From the NCBI RefSeq assembly GCF_900167345.1, contig NZ_FUXB01000006.1, positions 186,001 through 250,000 of the forward strand: a stretch of DNA of 64,000 nt, given 5' to 3'. This document shows positions 10,349 through 18,834 of the stretch, in pieces. The position numbers and the translations under genes were made by a program. Numbering within the stretch: the stretch's first letter is position 1; each line of letters begins with the position of its first letter. Source of the DNA: Vibrio cincinnatiensis DSM 19608. GTDB taxonomy: Bacteria > Pseudomonadota > Gammaproteobacteria > Enterobacterales > Vibrionaceae. The notes under the pieces are model-generated. The model ran no database searches. It worked only from the letters and a program-made list of their open reading frames with translations, and was not told where the DNA came from.

Positions 10349-10372
10349 GACCGGATGAATCCGATCTTTTTT
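10349..10372 (+). terminator. terminator after manA
   Basis: GACCGGAT and ATCCGATC (10349-10356 and 10359-10366) pair with one mismatch and are followed by a run of T. Confidence 0.65.
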
Positions 10373-10414
10373 ATGTCAAATATATATGACATTAATATAT
10401 GAGAAATTATTATC

Positions 10415-12472
10415 ATGAAATTCTTATCATTTATATCAATTAAGCATCGAATTTTATTATTAATTATTATTCCTTGTCTTGCGGTTATTATTTTTTCTAC
10501 TCACCGTCTTAACCAAGCGATTCATACTAAAAGTACAATGAATGATTTAGCCATAGCAATTGAATATATACAAGTAATAGCTCCTGTCTTACCAGCATTA
10601 ACAAAAGAACAAAATATAACTAAGCAGTATATTTATTCTTCTGATAGCAAGCAGGAGAATATTGCTTATACAAGCATGATGGAAACGCGTAAAGAAAGTG
10701 ATCGATCAATTCGTGACTTAACCACATTTATGGATCATCAGCAAACAGCATTGAACGTAATTTTTAGCAATAATGTATTAGAGCAAGTCAGTAATAAGTT
10801 GTTTCAATTGACCTTAATTCGTAAGGTTGCAGATCAAAAATTAGTGAGTTCTGATGAATATCGAGCTGCATTTGATGGTAATACTATCTGGACTGGTGTT
10901 GATATTGCTCGATTAGAAGGGCATCTCTTAAAGTCTATTGCCAATATTGCAGTATATGCAAGTCAGGATAAGGAGTTAGCAAACTTAGCGAATGCTTATT
11001 ACTTTCTCTTAGAGGCAAGTAATGCAAGTGGACAGCTTAATGAGCAAATTGATGAGGCTCTTTCACAAACGGTAGGTGGGTATCAATTTGGGCAGTTGAT
11101 GCATTATCGAGCGATAGAAGAAACGTACCGAAATCTATTTTGGGAGTATGCTAATGATAATATTCGAGATGTTTTTCAGCAGCAGATGATCAGAACGAGC
11201 GTATTAGAACGAGTTGTTGCGGCTTATTGGGATGTGTTTAATTTATATTCGTCGATTGATAAACATTCACTGTCGACTCATTCAGACTGGCCTAATTCAA
11301 AGAATCGAGTGGCTAAGGCTTATACATTGATTAGTGAATATATTTTAGAACAATTACAAGATACACGTGATAGTAAACTTAACCAGGCTCAGAGTGAAGT
11401 ATTACAGGTGAGTCTACTTAGTCTTTGTTTATTAGGATTTATTATCCTATTTTCATGGTTGGTACTGAAAAGTATTACTAAACCATTGGGTGATTGTGTT
11501 CAGGTTATGAATGAATTTGCCCAAAATAAAAACATGCAGTTATCTTTAGATGAAAAAGGAAACAATGAATTAAGCTTGTTAAGCCAATCTTTTAATCGCT
11601 TAGTTTCTAACTTTAATCAAACATTAGTTTCAGTTCAGAATCAGGTTTATAAAACCGATGAAATGGCTGATAGTTGTGTTGAAAGAATGAATAAAGCGAA
11701 TGAGTTAACGCAGAATCAACTTCAATCTACGGATAGTATTTCAGTTGCAATCCATGAAATGAGTACCACTATTGAGGAAGTTTCAGGGATTGCACAACGA
11801 ACAGCACAAGGTGTTCAAAGTGCTCATAAAGTTTCATTAGATTCAGAGGAAAACTGGCAGACAAGTCGCTCCTTACTTGAACGCCTATTGACTGAGCTTG
11901 GTGATGCGGGGCAAGTCGTATTAGAACTAAATCGGGAAGCCGAGCAAATTAGCTCTATTTTAGATGTCATTCAGAGCATTGCAGAACAAACTAACCTTCT
12001 GGCACTTAATGCCGCAATAGAAGCAGCTAGGGCTGGAGAGTCAGGTCGGGGTTTTGCGGTTGTTGCGGATGAAGTTCGTAACCTTGCTAAACGGACGCAT
12101 GAGTCAACGTTACAAATCCGAAGCCAAATATCTCAGCTTATTGAGGGGGCTAATACAGCAAGCCATACGATGAATAGGCTACAAGAAGAAGGAGCTACGA
12201 GTGTTGAGTTAGTTATGGAAACGGCAGAATCTTTTACAGTGTTACGTAAGGAACTCGATAGTATATTAGAAATGGCCACTATGATTGCAACGGCATCTGA
12301 AGAGCAGGCGGCAGTTTCTGGTGATATTAGTGAACGTATAGTAGCGGTTAAAGATGACTCTTCACAGCTATTAGAGCAAGCCAAGCAGACTAGCGATACA
12401 TTGGATGAACTAGCATTGCAAAGTGGTGATTTAAGAGAAGAAATAAAACAGTTTAAGCTAAAGCAATGTTAG
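10415..12472 (+). CDS. methyl-accepting chemotaxis protein with NIT-like periplasmic sensor
   Basis: The 685-residue chemoreceptor has TM1 at about residues 9-29, a periplasmic domain of about 300 residues, TM2 at about 330-350, HAMP, and a signalling domain with the tip [19 protein letters not shown] near residue 525. The periplasmic part contains [18 protein letters not shown] with a following [11 protein letters not shown], then a later [15 protein letters not shown]. This two-part pattern resembles NIT (nitrate/nitrite-sensing type) helical domains, though several consensus positions differ. The gene is visibly more AT-rich than manA. It has its own promoter region after the manA terminator. 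Immediately after its stop codon the sequence turns into a degraded manA end. Confidence 0.88.
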   Translation: MKFLSFISIKHRILLLIIIPCLAVIIFSTHRLNQAIHTKSTMNDLAIAIEYIQVIAPVLPALTKEQNITKQYIYSSDSKQENIAYTSMMETRKESDRSIRDLTTFMDHQQTALNVIFSNNVLEQVSNKLFQLTLIRKVADQKLVSSDEYRAAFDGNTIWTGVDIARLEGHLLKSIANIAVYASQDKELANLANAYYFLLEASNASGQLNEQIDEALSQTVGGYQFGQLMHYRAIEETYRNLFWEYANDNIRDVFQQQMIRTSVLERVVAAYWDVFNLYSSIDKHSLSTHSDWPNSKNRVAKAYTLISEYILEQLQDTRDSKLNQAQSEVLQVSLLSLCLLGFIILFSWLVLKSITKPLGDCVQVMNEFAQNKNMQLSLDEKGNNELSLLSQSFNRLVSNFNQTLVSVQNQVYKTDEMADSCVERMNKANELTQNQLQSTDSISVAIHEMSTTIEEVSGIAQRTAQGVQSAHKVSLDSEENWQTSRSLLERLLTELGDAGQVVLELNREAEQISSILDVIQSIAEQTNLLALNAAIEAARAGESGRGFAVVADEVRNLAKRTHESTLQIRSQISQLIEGANTASHTMNRLQEEGATSVELVMETAESFTVLRKELDSILEMATMIATASEEQAAVSGDISERIVAVKDDSSQLLEQAKQTSDTLDELALQSGDLREEIKQFKLKQC

Positions 12473-12483
12473 GGCTTTTTATC

Positions 12484-12604
12484 TATAATGGAAACGCACA
12501 ATATTATTTGCGTTCGGGTAGTAAATTTTATCAGCATCCAAGAGAAGTAAATTATTGATAAAAAATCGAATGCAATTTTATATCGATCCTCAATACCCCA
12601 ATAA
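12484..12604 (+). pseudogene. degraded 3' end of a second manA-like gene
   Basis: Read in frame from 12484, the sequence encodes NAQYYLRSGSKFYQHPREVN, which aligns without gaps to NQQHYSRAGSAFYQRPEEVN of the intact ManA C-terminus with 13 of 20 identical. The frame then stops at TGA, but after a one-base shift it continues ending LYRSS..PQ and TAA, aligning with the ManA ending LYRAS..IE. Only about 38 codons survive. The break point lies just after the second chemoreceptor's stop. This suggests that a chemoreceptor-manA unit was once duplicated, or that a former manA was replaced by the intact one. Confidence 0.75.
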
Positions 12605-12636
12605 TCAATAGGGAAAAATTTTAAGTAGAGAGAAGG

Positions 12637-12680
12637 GAGCAATTATTCATTAATATCCTATGGTAATTGCTCTTATCTTA
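12637..12680. terminator. hairpin between manA remnant and SGNH gene
   Basis: GAGCAATTA (12637-12645) pairs with TAATTGCTC (12664-12672) around an 18-nt loop, with TTATCTTA after it. It lies between two convergent genes and could serve both. Confidence 0.5.
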
Positions 12681-12683
12681 TGG

Positions 12684-13388
12684 TTAATTTAATAACTTAT
12701 TGATTATAGGGAAGAGTCGTTCATGTAATTTACAATAGCCAAGGTAAGTCGGATGTAAGAAATCAGACATGATACTAGGGCTAATTGACTTATCTGGTTT
12801 AAGCAAAATATCGCCGATATCCTCAAAATAAATACAAGTTTTATTTCCAAGTGTTTTAAGCATCACATTGACTTTCTTGATCTTTTCCCGTCCGGTATGT
12901 TTTAGATATTTTCCATAGGGGAGGATGCCTAAAATTAATATTTTTGAGTTAGGCATCTTTTTATTGATCTCTAATATTAAATTTTTGATAGCAAAGAAAA
13001 CGGATTCGGGAGATTCATGTAGTATCTCTAAATTATTCACACCAGCGAGGAGTACGATGAGTTGGGGAGAAAGTAAATCTGTCGATATATCTTGAATTCG
13101 CCAAAGCATATTTCCGGTATGATCACCGCCAATACCAAAGTTTGCCGAGTTGAGTGGTTGATAATTTTCTTGCCATAGATGGGTTCCTATACTTTCCCAG
13201 CCAGCGGTAATGGAATCACCAATGAAGAGAATATCAATATTCCCAGCCTTGGCAATGCGTTTATCTTCTTCATGCTGTCTATACCACTCAGCAACACTCA
13301 TCCAATCATAATCCCTGTCTCTTGGACATGCGATTTGTCCGTTAGATGCTAGCAATAAGTGGTTTGAAGTAAATTTATTTTTCATCAT
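12684..13388 (-). CDS. SGNH/GDSL-type hydrolase, candidate carbohydrate acetyl esterase
   Basis: The 234-residue protein has the SGNH blocks in order: GDSITAGWE (nucleophile Ser, about residues 57-65), NFGIGGD (block II Gly), LLAGVNN (block III Asn), and SDFLHPT (Asp and His near the C-terminus). There is no clear signal peptide. The nearest relatives by pattern are PAF-acetylhydrolase-like and rhamnogalacturonan/xylan acetylesterase-like enzymes. It lies downstream of the lipoprotein mannanase on the same strand, so removal of acetyl groups from imported acetylated mannooligosaccharides is a reasonable guess. Substrate is not shown by the sequence. Two consecutive ATGs exist at the start. 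Confidence 0.8.
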   Translation of the reverse strand: MMKNKFTSNHLLLASNGQIACPRDRDYDWMSVAEWYRQHEEDKRIAKAGNIDILFIGDSITAGWESIGTHLWQENYQPLNSANFGIGGDHTGNMLWRIQDISTDLLSPQLIVLLAGVNNLEILHESPESVFFAIKNLILEINKKMPNSKILILGILPYGKYLKHTGREKIKKVNVMLKTLGNKTCIYFEDIGDILLKPDKSISPSIMSDFLHPTYLGYCKLHERLFPIINKLLN

Positions 13389-13407
13389 GATAAGCGCGTT
13401 ATACGAA

Positions 13408-13437
13408 AGTACCGTGCCAGTGTTATGGCACGGTACT
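13408..13437 (-). terminator. 12-bp hairpin between mannanase and SGNH gene
   Basis: AGTACCGTGCCA and TGGCACGGTACT (13408-13419 and 13426-13437) are perfect arms with a 6-nt loop. On the minus strand TTTCGTAT follows, so termination may be partial and allow read-through into the esterase gene. Confidence 0.7.
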
Positions 13438-13455
13438 AAGAAAGCGATGCTATTT

Positions 13456-15462
13456 CTATTCGTAGATGGGTTTTAAGAACTCAATATCGTCAATAAAGAC
13501 GGAGCCATCTAGTGGGAGTTTGTCGCCGACAATGCACAAGAACATATCCGGCAGCTTTTTAGAAATATCGCCAAGATTAATTTCGACAACCTGCTTGTAG
13601 TATGTTTTGCCGTTAAGCTGTACTTTTTCTAACTGGTTAACAGCGGCACGATGTTTATCGGCATCCAGTTTTACCCAGCCATCCCCTAATGCGGCATAAG
13701 GGCGAATACCGCCTTTATCTCCCGCATTGACTGGAACATACAAGGTGTAGCGCATTTTAGTATGTTGACCAAAGTTCTCGACTCCATAATTACGCAGTTT
13801 TAGCTCTTCCCAGTCATGTTTGCCTGACCATTCTAGGTTTAGCTGTAGCATAGGGTTACCTAGATCGGTTGAGACTTGTAGTGCAGGGTTTTTCCAGCTT
13901 GCTTGCCATGTTCCTTCTTTATGCCAACCTTGTAGAGTGCCATCGCTAAAATCATAGCGAGTACCAACTTCATAACCTTTAATCGGACGGTCAATTTCGA
14001 TTTTAGCTCGATCAGTTTGCCGTTCTCCTTGGCTAAAGCTGGCGATGGTGATTAATGTTTTATCCCCATAACCAATGTCGGCCGCATGCAAATCAACTTC
14101 GTAATAGCCGTCGCCATCGTCATCTGTCATATCTAGCAGTGTGTTACTGTCAGGTAGTCGTAACTGGACTTTCTCCACTTTATTACCTGAGGTTGACATC
14201 GGATAGCTGCGTACGGTAAATGTCGAGTCTGAGACTTTCATACCATCAACGGGGTAAGTGAGATAGACGGTATCTTTTTGTTCATAGGGAAGGCCACGCA
14301 TCTGCTTAGAATGATTAGTTAACAGAGTTGCGGTACTTCCCCCATCATTGAGTATGCGAAAGCCATCATAGTCAGGATATAATTTATCTGGCTGATCAGG
14401 ATCAAAACTGGTTAAAATCCAGAACATACTACCAGCCAGTCCTTGCTCATAAGCGGTTTGAGTCCATTTATGATAGATGAAATCTCGATTTTGTGGTTCA
14501 TTACGGCCAATACCGTACTCTTCTAGTACGACGGGTTTGTTAGCTTTTTGGGCCGCTTTAGCATGATCAATAATCCACTGGGTACCCCATTGTTCAGAGT
14601 TGTGTTTGCCCCAATGCTCTGGGTAGAGGTGGAAGGTGCCATAGCTGATGTTAGGTAAGCTGATGATACGATCCCAATCAACTCCTTCATTACCATTATA
14701 GGTCCAGTCAGTCTCTCCTTTATGTTTGAAGAATCCTTCATCTCCTAAAGCGATCAACTGATTGGGAGCCAGCTCTCGAACATAATCACTCATCTCTTTT
14801 GCCCAATTATAGAGAAGCTCACCACTAGGATCGGATTGTGCGCGAGGCTCGTTGGCGAGTTCCCAGGTCATGATCGCTGGTTCATCTTTGTTGGCTATGC
14901 CGGTATAACGGTTTTTATGCTCAACTAAATGTTTTATATACGCTTTATAGGCTTGTTTGATTTTTGGCTGAGTATAGAAATCGTCATGGTGTGAGCCATT
15001 AAACCAGTCAACATATTGCTGCATCCCACCAAAGTCGCCCCAGTTATTGGTTAAGGCTATCACAACTCGAATACCACGAGCCTTGGCTTGAGCGACGGTA
15101 TAGTCTAATTTTTCTAGTGCGCTGTGGATCCCGGCTGGTGGAGTAAATACGCCAGGCTCAGCTTGCATAGTATGCTCATGGCTGATGCCCTCCATAAAAC
15201 CCCACACACGAATAGCATTAAGGCCCATTGCTTTGGCATCGTCTAATACGGCATCAATCATGCTATGTGAGCGATAATGCATGTAGTAGTTATTAGTTCC
15301 AGCAAAACGGAACGGTTGTCCTTCCAGTAATAAAGAGCTGCCTTGCTGAACCACAAAGCTTTGCATACCGTCCAATGGAATGGCGGTATCAGTCGTATTT
15401 CCTACTCCGCTACAAGCAGTGAGTAAGGTTATCAAGGGTAGTGAATAGTGGATGTGTTTCAT
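13456..15462 (-). CDS. lipoprotein beta-mannanase, GH5_7-like, with C-terminal CBM27-like domain
   Basis: The 668-residue protein starts with a lipoprotein signal peptide (lipobox LTAC, Cys about 17) and so should be anchored in a membrane, probably the outer one. The catalytic domain spans about residues 35-390. It has WELANEPR, with the acid/base Glu near residue 204, and the nucleophile Glu in LEEYGIG near 315, as in GH5 endo-mannanases. An immunoglobulin-like linker follows. The last 160 residues (from YDFSDGTLQGWHKEG to the end) look like a CBM27 mannan-binding module. The ribosome site AAGGA precedes the ATG. A LacI-type operator lies about 190 bp upstream, beyond an ERIC-like repeat. 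It would cut long mannan at the cell surface. Confidence 0.87.
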   Translation of the reverse strand: MKHIHYSLPLITLLTACSGVGNTTDTAIPLDGMQSFVVQQGSSLLLEGQPFRFAGTNNYYMHYRSHSMIDAVLDDAKAMGLNAIRVWGFMEGISHEHTMQAEPGVFTPPAGIHSALEKLDYTVAQAKARGIRVVIALTNNWGDFGGMQQYVDWFNGSHHDDFYTQPKIKQAYKAYIKHLVEHKNRYTGIANKDEPAIMTWELANEPRAQSDPSGELLYNWAKEMSDYVRELAPNQLIALGDEGFFKHKGETDWTYNGNEGVDWDRIISLPNISYGTFHLYPEHWGKHNSEQWGTQWIIDHAKAAQKANKPVVLEEYGIGRNEPQNRDFIYHKWTQTAYEQGLAGSMFWILTSFDPDQPDKLYPDYDGFRILNDGGSTATLLTNHSKQMRGLPYEQKDTVYLTYPVDGMKVSDSTFTVRSYPMSTSGNKVEKVQLRLPDSNTLLDMTDDDGDGYYEVDLHAADIGYGDKTLITIASFSQGERQTDRAKIEIDRPIKGYEVGTRYDFSDGTLQGWHKEGTWQASWKNPALQVSTDLGNPMLQLNLEWSGKHDWEELKLRNYGVENFGQHTKMRYTLYVPVNAGDKGGIRPYAALGDGWVKLDADKHRAAVNQLEKVQLNGKTYYKQVVEINLGDISKKLPDMFLCIVGDKLPLDGSVFIDDIEFLKPIYE

Positions 15463-15482
15463 CTCTTGTCCTTAAACGTCCA

Positions 15483-15610
15483 TATACCCTTCCTACTTGA
15501 AGCTGCAGGGGTGTTGCTACGTTCGTTCACCCCAATCACATAAGCCTGTCTATGCTCATGGGGATTCACTCACTTGCCGCCTACCTGCAACTTTAAGTTG
15601 TTTGGGTATA
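15483..15610. repeat. ERIC/IRU-like palindromic repeat element
   Basis: The element is about 128 bp and begins TATACCC and ends GGGTATA, with long imperfect inverted arms (CTTGAAGCTGCAG opposite CTGCAACTTTAAG). It contains GTTCACCCCAATCACATAAG and CATGGGGATTCACT, close to the conserved cores used for ERIC primers. It lies between the mannanase gene and its upstream operator, so it may form part of the 5' untranslated region. Confidence 0.8.
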
Positions 15611-15653
15611 ATTATTAATGCTTAAGTATTGTCTCTAAAATCTCACCATATAT

Positions 15654-15673
15654 TAATGGTAACGTTTCGATTT
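15654..15673. promoter_or_regulatory. LacI-type operator upstream of lipoprotein mannanase
   Basis: TAATGGTAAC|GTTTCGATTT is centred at 15663/15664 and matches the locus consensus at most positions. It is about 190 bp upstream of the mannanase start on the minus strand and about 190 bp from the next divergent operator. Confidence 0.65.
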
Positions 15674-15846
15674 TGTGCCTTAGTTCAAGTTAATAAAGAA
15701 AATGTGAACTGGTTCCATTCTCCATTATGAACGCCATTTCTATCTTAATTATATGTTTTTATTGTATTTATTATTATTTTTCTTGTGTGGAGATAATTAT
15801 CTTGGTGATGTTTGTCACGGAACTAAATAATCAAGTTGGCAAACTA

Positions 15847-15866
15847 AAATCGTAACGTTAATATTT
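15847..15866. promoter_or_regulatory. LacI-type operator upstream of solute-binding protein gene
   Basis: AAATCGTAAC|GTTAATATTT is centred at 15856/15857. The left half is identical to that of the porin operator. It lies 54 bp before the start codon. An in-frame ATG at 15866 overlaps it and is therefore an unlikely start. Confidence 0.7.
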
Positions 15867-15919
15867 TGGTGAGTATAGTAACCGCACATCTTGGATTAAG
15901 ATGGCAATGGAGAGCGAGA

Positions 15920-17194
15920 ATGAAATTACTTGTACCTACAATTACAAAAACGATGATTGCTGGCGCAATTGCCTTTGGATTACCAGGCATTGCGACAGCT
16001 GAAGTCACGGATGGTGTGAATCAAGAGTTAGTGAAAGGTTCTATTACTTTTTATACCAACCGTACTGATTTAGTCGAAGCAGGGGTTTATCGCCGTTATG
16101 AGCAAGAGTTTAAACAGCGCTATCCTAACGTTAAGGAAGTGAAAGTCGTTGGCTTTGCAGATTATCAAGGTGGATTACGACCTCGGATGAACACGGGAGA
16201 TTATGGTGATTTAGTGTTAATTTTGCCATCGGTTCCTTCAGAGCAATATGGAAACTTTTATGAGCCACTGAACGATCTCTATACAGAAGATGAGGTTTAT
16301 TTTTATGATGCCTGGCAAAACGACGGTAAAGTATATGGCATCTCGATGGGGAACTCTGTTGAAGGGCTGGTCTATAACAAAGATGTTTTAAAAAAAGCAG
16401 GAGTAGAAGTTCCGATCAAAACGCTCTCTGGATTCTTTTCAGCAGCTGAAAAAATTAAAGCGAATGGGCAAATCCCACTTTATATTAACTTCGGTGCACA
16501 GTGGCCATTACAACAGTGGGATAAATTCCCTCTGGTTGTTGAAGGCAGTGATGACGTGTATGAAAAAATGCTAACTCAGGATAAGCCTTTCTCTGGTGAA
16601 ACAGCATATAACAAGTCATTGAGTGTATTGAAAAAGCTAATAGATAAAGGCTTAACAGAACGTGATTTGATGACGAATTCATGGGAAGACTCAAAGAATG
16701 CTATCGCTAAAGGGGATGCTGCTATGTATTACCTTGGCAACTGGGTGATTCCTCAAGTGATTGAACGTGGTGCTGAACCTGACAATATTGGTTTTATGCC
16801 GATTCCATCTGATGAAACGGGTGTTCTTAAAGCTCAGATGAACCATGACTGGGGTTATGCCGTAAGTAAATTCTCTAGTAATAAAGAAACGGCAAAAGCT
16901 TATTTAAAATTTCTGATTGAAAATTCAGACTTTGAACACATTGCCGGCTTCATTCCTACTCTGAAAACAAAAAAGCCATCGCTTGAACAGCTTAATGAAT
17001 TTATGAGCTATGATCCGAAGGTGATTCAAACTCCTGTTAACTCCTCCACTTTCATTGAAGTAACCAATCGTTCAAAAATCGACTTTTATTCAGGTGGTTA
17101 TATTCAAGATGTGATTACGGCAAAAGATTTTAATGAAGCTCTTGAGAGATTGGATTCTCGCTGGGATAGAGCAAAAAAACGCGTTATGAAATAA
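15920..17194 (+). CDS. ABC transporter sugar/oligosaccharide solute-binding protein
   Basis: The predicted 424-residue protein has a signal peptide (TMIAGAIAFGLPGIATA, cleavage before EVTDG) and the fold pattern of family-1 extracellular solute-binding proteins: ITFYTNRTDL at the first strand, MNTGDYGDLVLILPSV, YGISMGNSVEGLVYNKDVL, and AMYYLGNWVIPQV. The start at 15920 has GGAGAG upstream. It would deliver mannooligosaccharides to the ABC importer whose ATPase ends at base 333, and could also present ligand to a chemoreceptor. Unusually it stands alone, between two mannanase genes and with its own terminator, with no permease next to it. Substrate is inferred. Confidence 0.87.
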   Translation: MKLLVPTITKTMIAGAIAFGLPGIATAEVTDGVNQELVKGSITFYTNRTDLVEAGVYRRYEQEFKQRYPNVKEVKVVGFADYQGGLRPRMNTGDYGDLVLILPSVPSEQYGNFYEPLNDLYTEDEVYFYDAWQNDGKVYGISMGNSVEGLVYNKDVLKKAGVEVPIKTLSGFFSAAEKIKANGQIPLYINFGAQWPLQQWDKFPLVVEGSDDVYEKMLTQDKPFSGETAYNKSLSVLKKLIDKGLTERDLMTNSWEDSKNAIAKGDAAMYYLGNWVIPQVIERGAEPDNIGFMPIPSDETGVLKAQMNHDWGYAVSKFSSNKETAKAYLKFLIENSDFEHIAGFIPTLKTKKPSLEQLNEFMSYDPKVIQTPVNSSTFIEVTNRSKIDFYSGGYIQDVITAKDFNEALERLDSRWDRAKKRVMK

Positions 17195-17210
17195 TATTGG
17201 CAAGCTGCCA

Positions 17211-17240
17211 AGGGCCGTTCGGGGGGACGGCCTTTTTTTT
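17211..17240 (+). terminator. Rho-independent terminator after solute-binding protein
   Basis: GGCCGT (17213-17218) pairs with ACGGCC (17227-17232) around a G-rich loop, followed by eight T. Confidence 0.9.
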
Positions 17241-17332
17241 AATATCGTTTAGATAATACATCCATTTTTTCTATATAGCGGTTAGAAAAATGCTCACATA
17301 GGCAATTTATATTGACTTCTAAAGGTATAGAA

Positions 17333-18526
17333 ATGAAATTTATTAAGACACTTATCCTCCTGTTCGGAGGGATTTTGACCTCTTCTGCTTTTGCTGGTTT
17401 CTATGTTTCAGGTAACCATTTATATGATGCCAATGGTCAACGTTTTGTGATGCGAGGTATTAACCATGCTCATACTTGGTACCCACAGCAGTTGAATAAT
17501 GCATTATCGGGGATTGCTGCAACGGGATCGAATACTGTCCGAGTTGTTTTAAGTAATGGGTATCGCTGGACAAAAAATAGTGCTAGCGATATTGCGGCTA
17601 TTATCCAACAGGCGAAATACCACCAGCTTATTGTCGTTTTAGAGGTACATGATACAACGGGTTATGGTGAAGAGGGATCTGCGGCAACCTTGTCATCTGC
17701 GGTGGATTACTGGATTGAAATGAAGGATCAACTTATTGGTCAAGAAGATTACGTCATCATTAATATTGGTAATGAACCCTTTGGAAATGGTACTCAAGCT
17801 AGCACTTGGGTTAATGAACATCATGCTGCTATTCATCGTTTACGTCATGCTGGGCTGACGCACACTTTAATGGTTGATGCGCCCAATTGGGGGCAAGATT
17901 GGCAAGATATTATGTTGAATAACGCTCAAACGGTCTTTGATGCTGACCCTCAGAAAAATACCATTTTTAGTGTGCATATGTATGAGGTTTTTGGTAGCTA
18001 CAATCGAGTAAGCCATTACCTTTCGGCTTTTATTAACCAAGGGTTAGTGCTAGTGGTAGGGGAATTTGCAGCTACCCATAAAGGGGCGAATGTAGATGAA
18101 GACTCAATTTTAGAGCGTTCAGAAAGCCTAGGTATTGGTTATTTAGGATGGTCTTGGTCGGGAAATGATGCATCAACTGCAGATCTTGATATTGTCAATA
18201 ATTGGAATAGCCAGTCACTGACTCATTGGGGGGAGCGATTAATCAATGGTGATCATGGTATCAGAACAACTTCGGTTATCGCTTCAGTTTATACCTGTGG
18301 GGCTCAGTGTGGGGAGTATTCAGGCGAATATCCTATCTGTAGTTCAGCCGCTGTTGACCCTGATGGCGATGGCTGGGGGTGGGAAAATAACCAAAGTTGT
18401 ATCGTACAAGGAAGTGGTTCAATAGCACCAAATGGTTACCCATACTGTTCATCTTCCACCGTTGATCCTGATGGAGATGGTTGGGGATGGGAAAATAACA
18501 CCTCTTGTGTCATTAAAGGTTCCTGA
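17333..18526 (+). CDS. secreted beta-mannanase, GH5_8-like, with two CBM10 modules
   Basis: The predicted 397-residue protein has a signal peptide (cleavage after SSAFA) and a compact catalytic domain (about residues 22-318) with FVMRGINHAHTWYP, NTVRVVLSNG, the acid/base Glu in NIGNEPFG and the nucleophile Glu in VVGEFAATH, as in GH5_8 endo-mannanases. After a short linker there are two tandem copies of a small module, each containing VDPDGDGWGWEN and paired cysteines, typical of CBM10. The last Cys lies close to the C-terminus. It is expected to be released from the cell. ATG 17333 is chosen because it gives a proper signal peptide after AAAGG. No operator-like palindrome is visible before it. 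Confidence 0.9.
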   Translation: MKFIKTLILLFGGILTSSAFAGFYVSGNHLYDANGQRFVMRGINHAHTWYPQQLNNALSGIAATGSNTVRVVLSNGYRWTKNSASDIAAIIQQAKYHQLIVVLEVHDTTGYGEEGSAATLSSAVDYWIEMKDQLIGQEDYVIINIGNEPFGNGTQASTWVNEHHAAIHRLRHAGLTHTLMVDAPNWGQDWQDIMLNNAQTVFDADPQKNTIFSVHMYEVFGSYNRVSHYLSAFINQGLVLVVGEFAATHKGANVDEDSILERSESLGIGYLGWSWSGNDASTADLDIVNNWNSQSLTHWGERLINGDHGIRTTSVIASVYTCGAQCGEYSGEYPICSSAAVDPDGDGWGWENNQSCIVQGSGSIAPNGYPYCSSSTVDPDGDGWGWENNTSCVIKGS

Positions 18527-18533
18527 AGAAACA

Positions 18534-18814
18534 ATGACAGAGTTTTTTTGAAAAGTTATAGAAGCAGTAGAGGTGGGGTTTTCTGAGCAGTATAGTTTTC
18601 AAGCATCGCTGAAGGAGAGAACGGGCCTTGACGTTAAGGAGCATGATATCCATGTAGCTGGTTGGGTAATAGCATCTATTTAGAAAACTATAAAGCTGTC
18701 TTAGTAGCCATTGATAATTAAGCAAGCGCAGAGTTACGAGTCCCTCAAGCTGAGAGTGGTGTTGAATCGTGTTGTGTAAGGGGACGATTCATTGTGAAGG
18801 GTAGCCATTTCTAG
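18534..18814 (+). pseudogene. possible decayed ORF of unknown origin
   Basis: Protein-like sequence can be followed across interruptions. ATG 18534 encodes MTEFF then a stop within a T7 run; the same frame continues as KVIEAVEVGFSEQYSFQAS and onward to VAGWVIASI. After a frame change it continues IYLENYKAVLVAIDN, a stop, and ASAELRVPQAESG. The three pieces are compatible with one damaged gene of about 90 codons, but I do not recognise a family. It lies between the mannanase and the lipase module. It could also be non-coding sequence that happens to be open. Confidence 0.3.
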
Positions 18815-18834
18815 TCTTGAAATGGCTGTTCTCT

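Noticed and set aside
15483-15610. Consideration of the palindromic element as an insertion sequence or CRISPR piece
   Set aside because: It has no coding capacity and no spaced repeats; the cores fit an ERIC-type element.
18513-18725. Minus-strand frame of 70 codons after the CBM10 mannanase
   Set aside because: No ribosome site, overlaps the mannanase end, and the composition is unlike protein; the plus-strand fragments look more protein-like.
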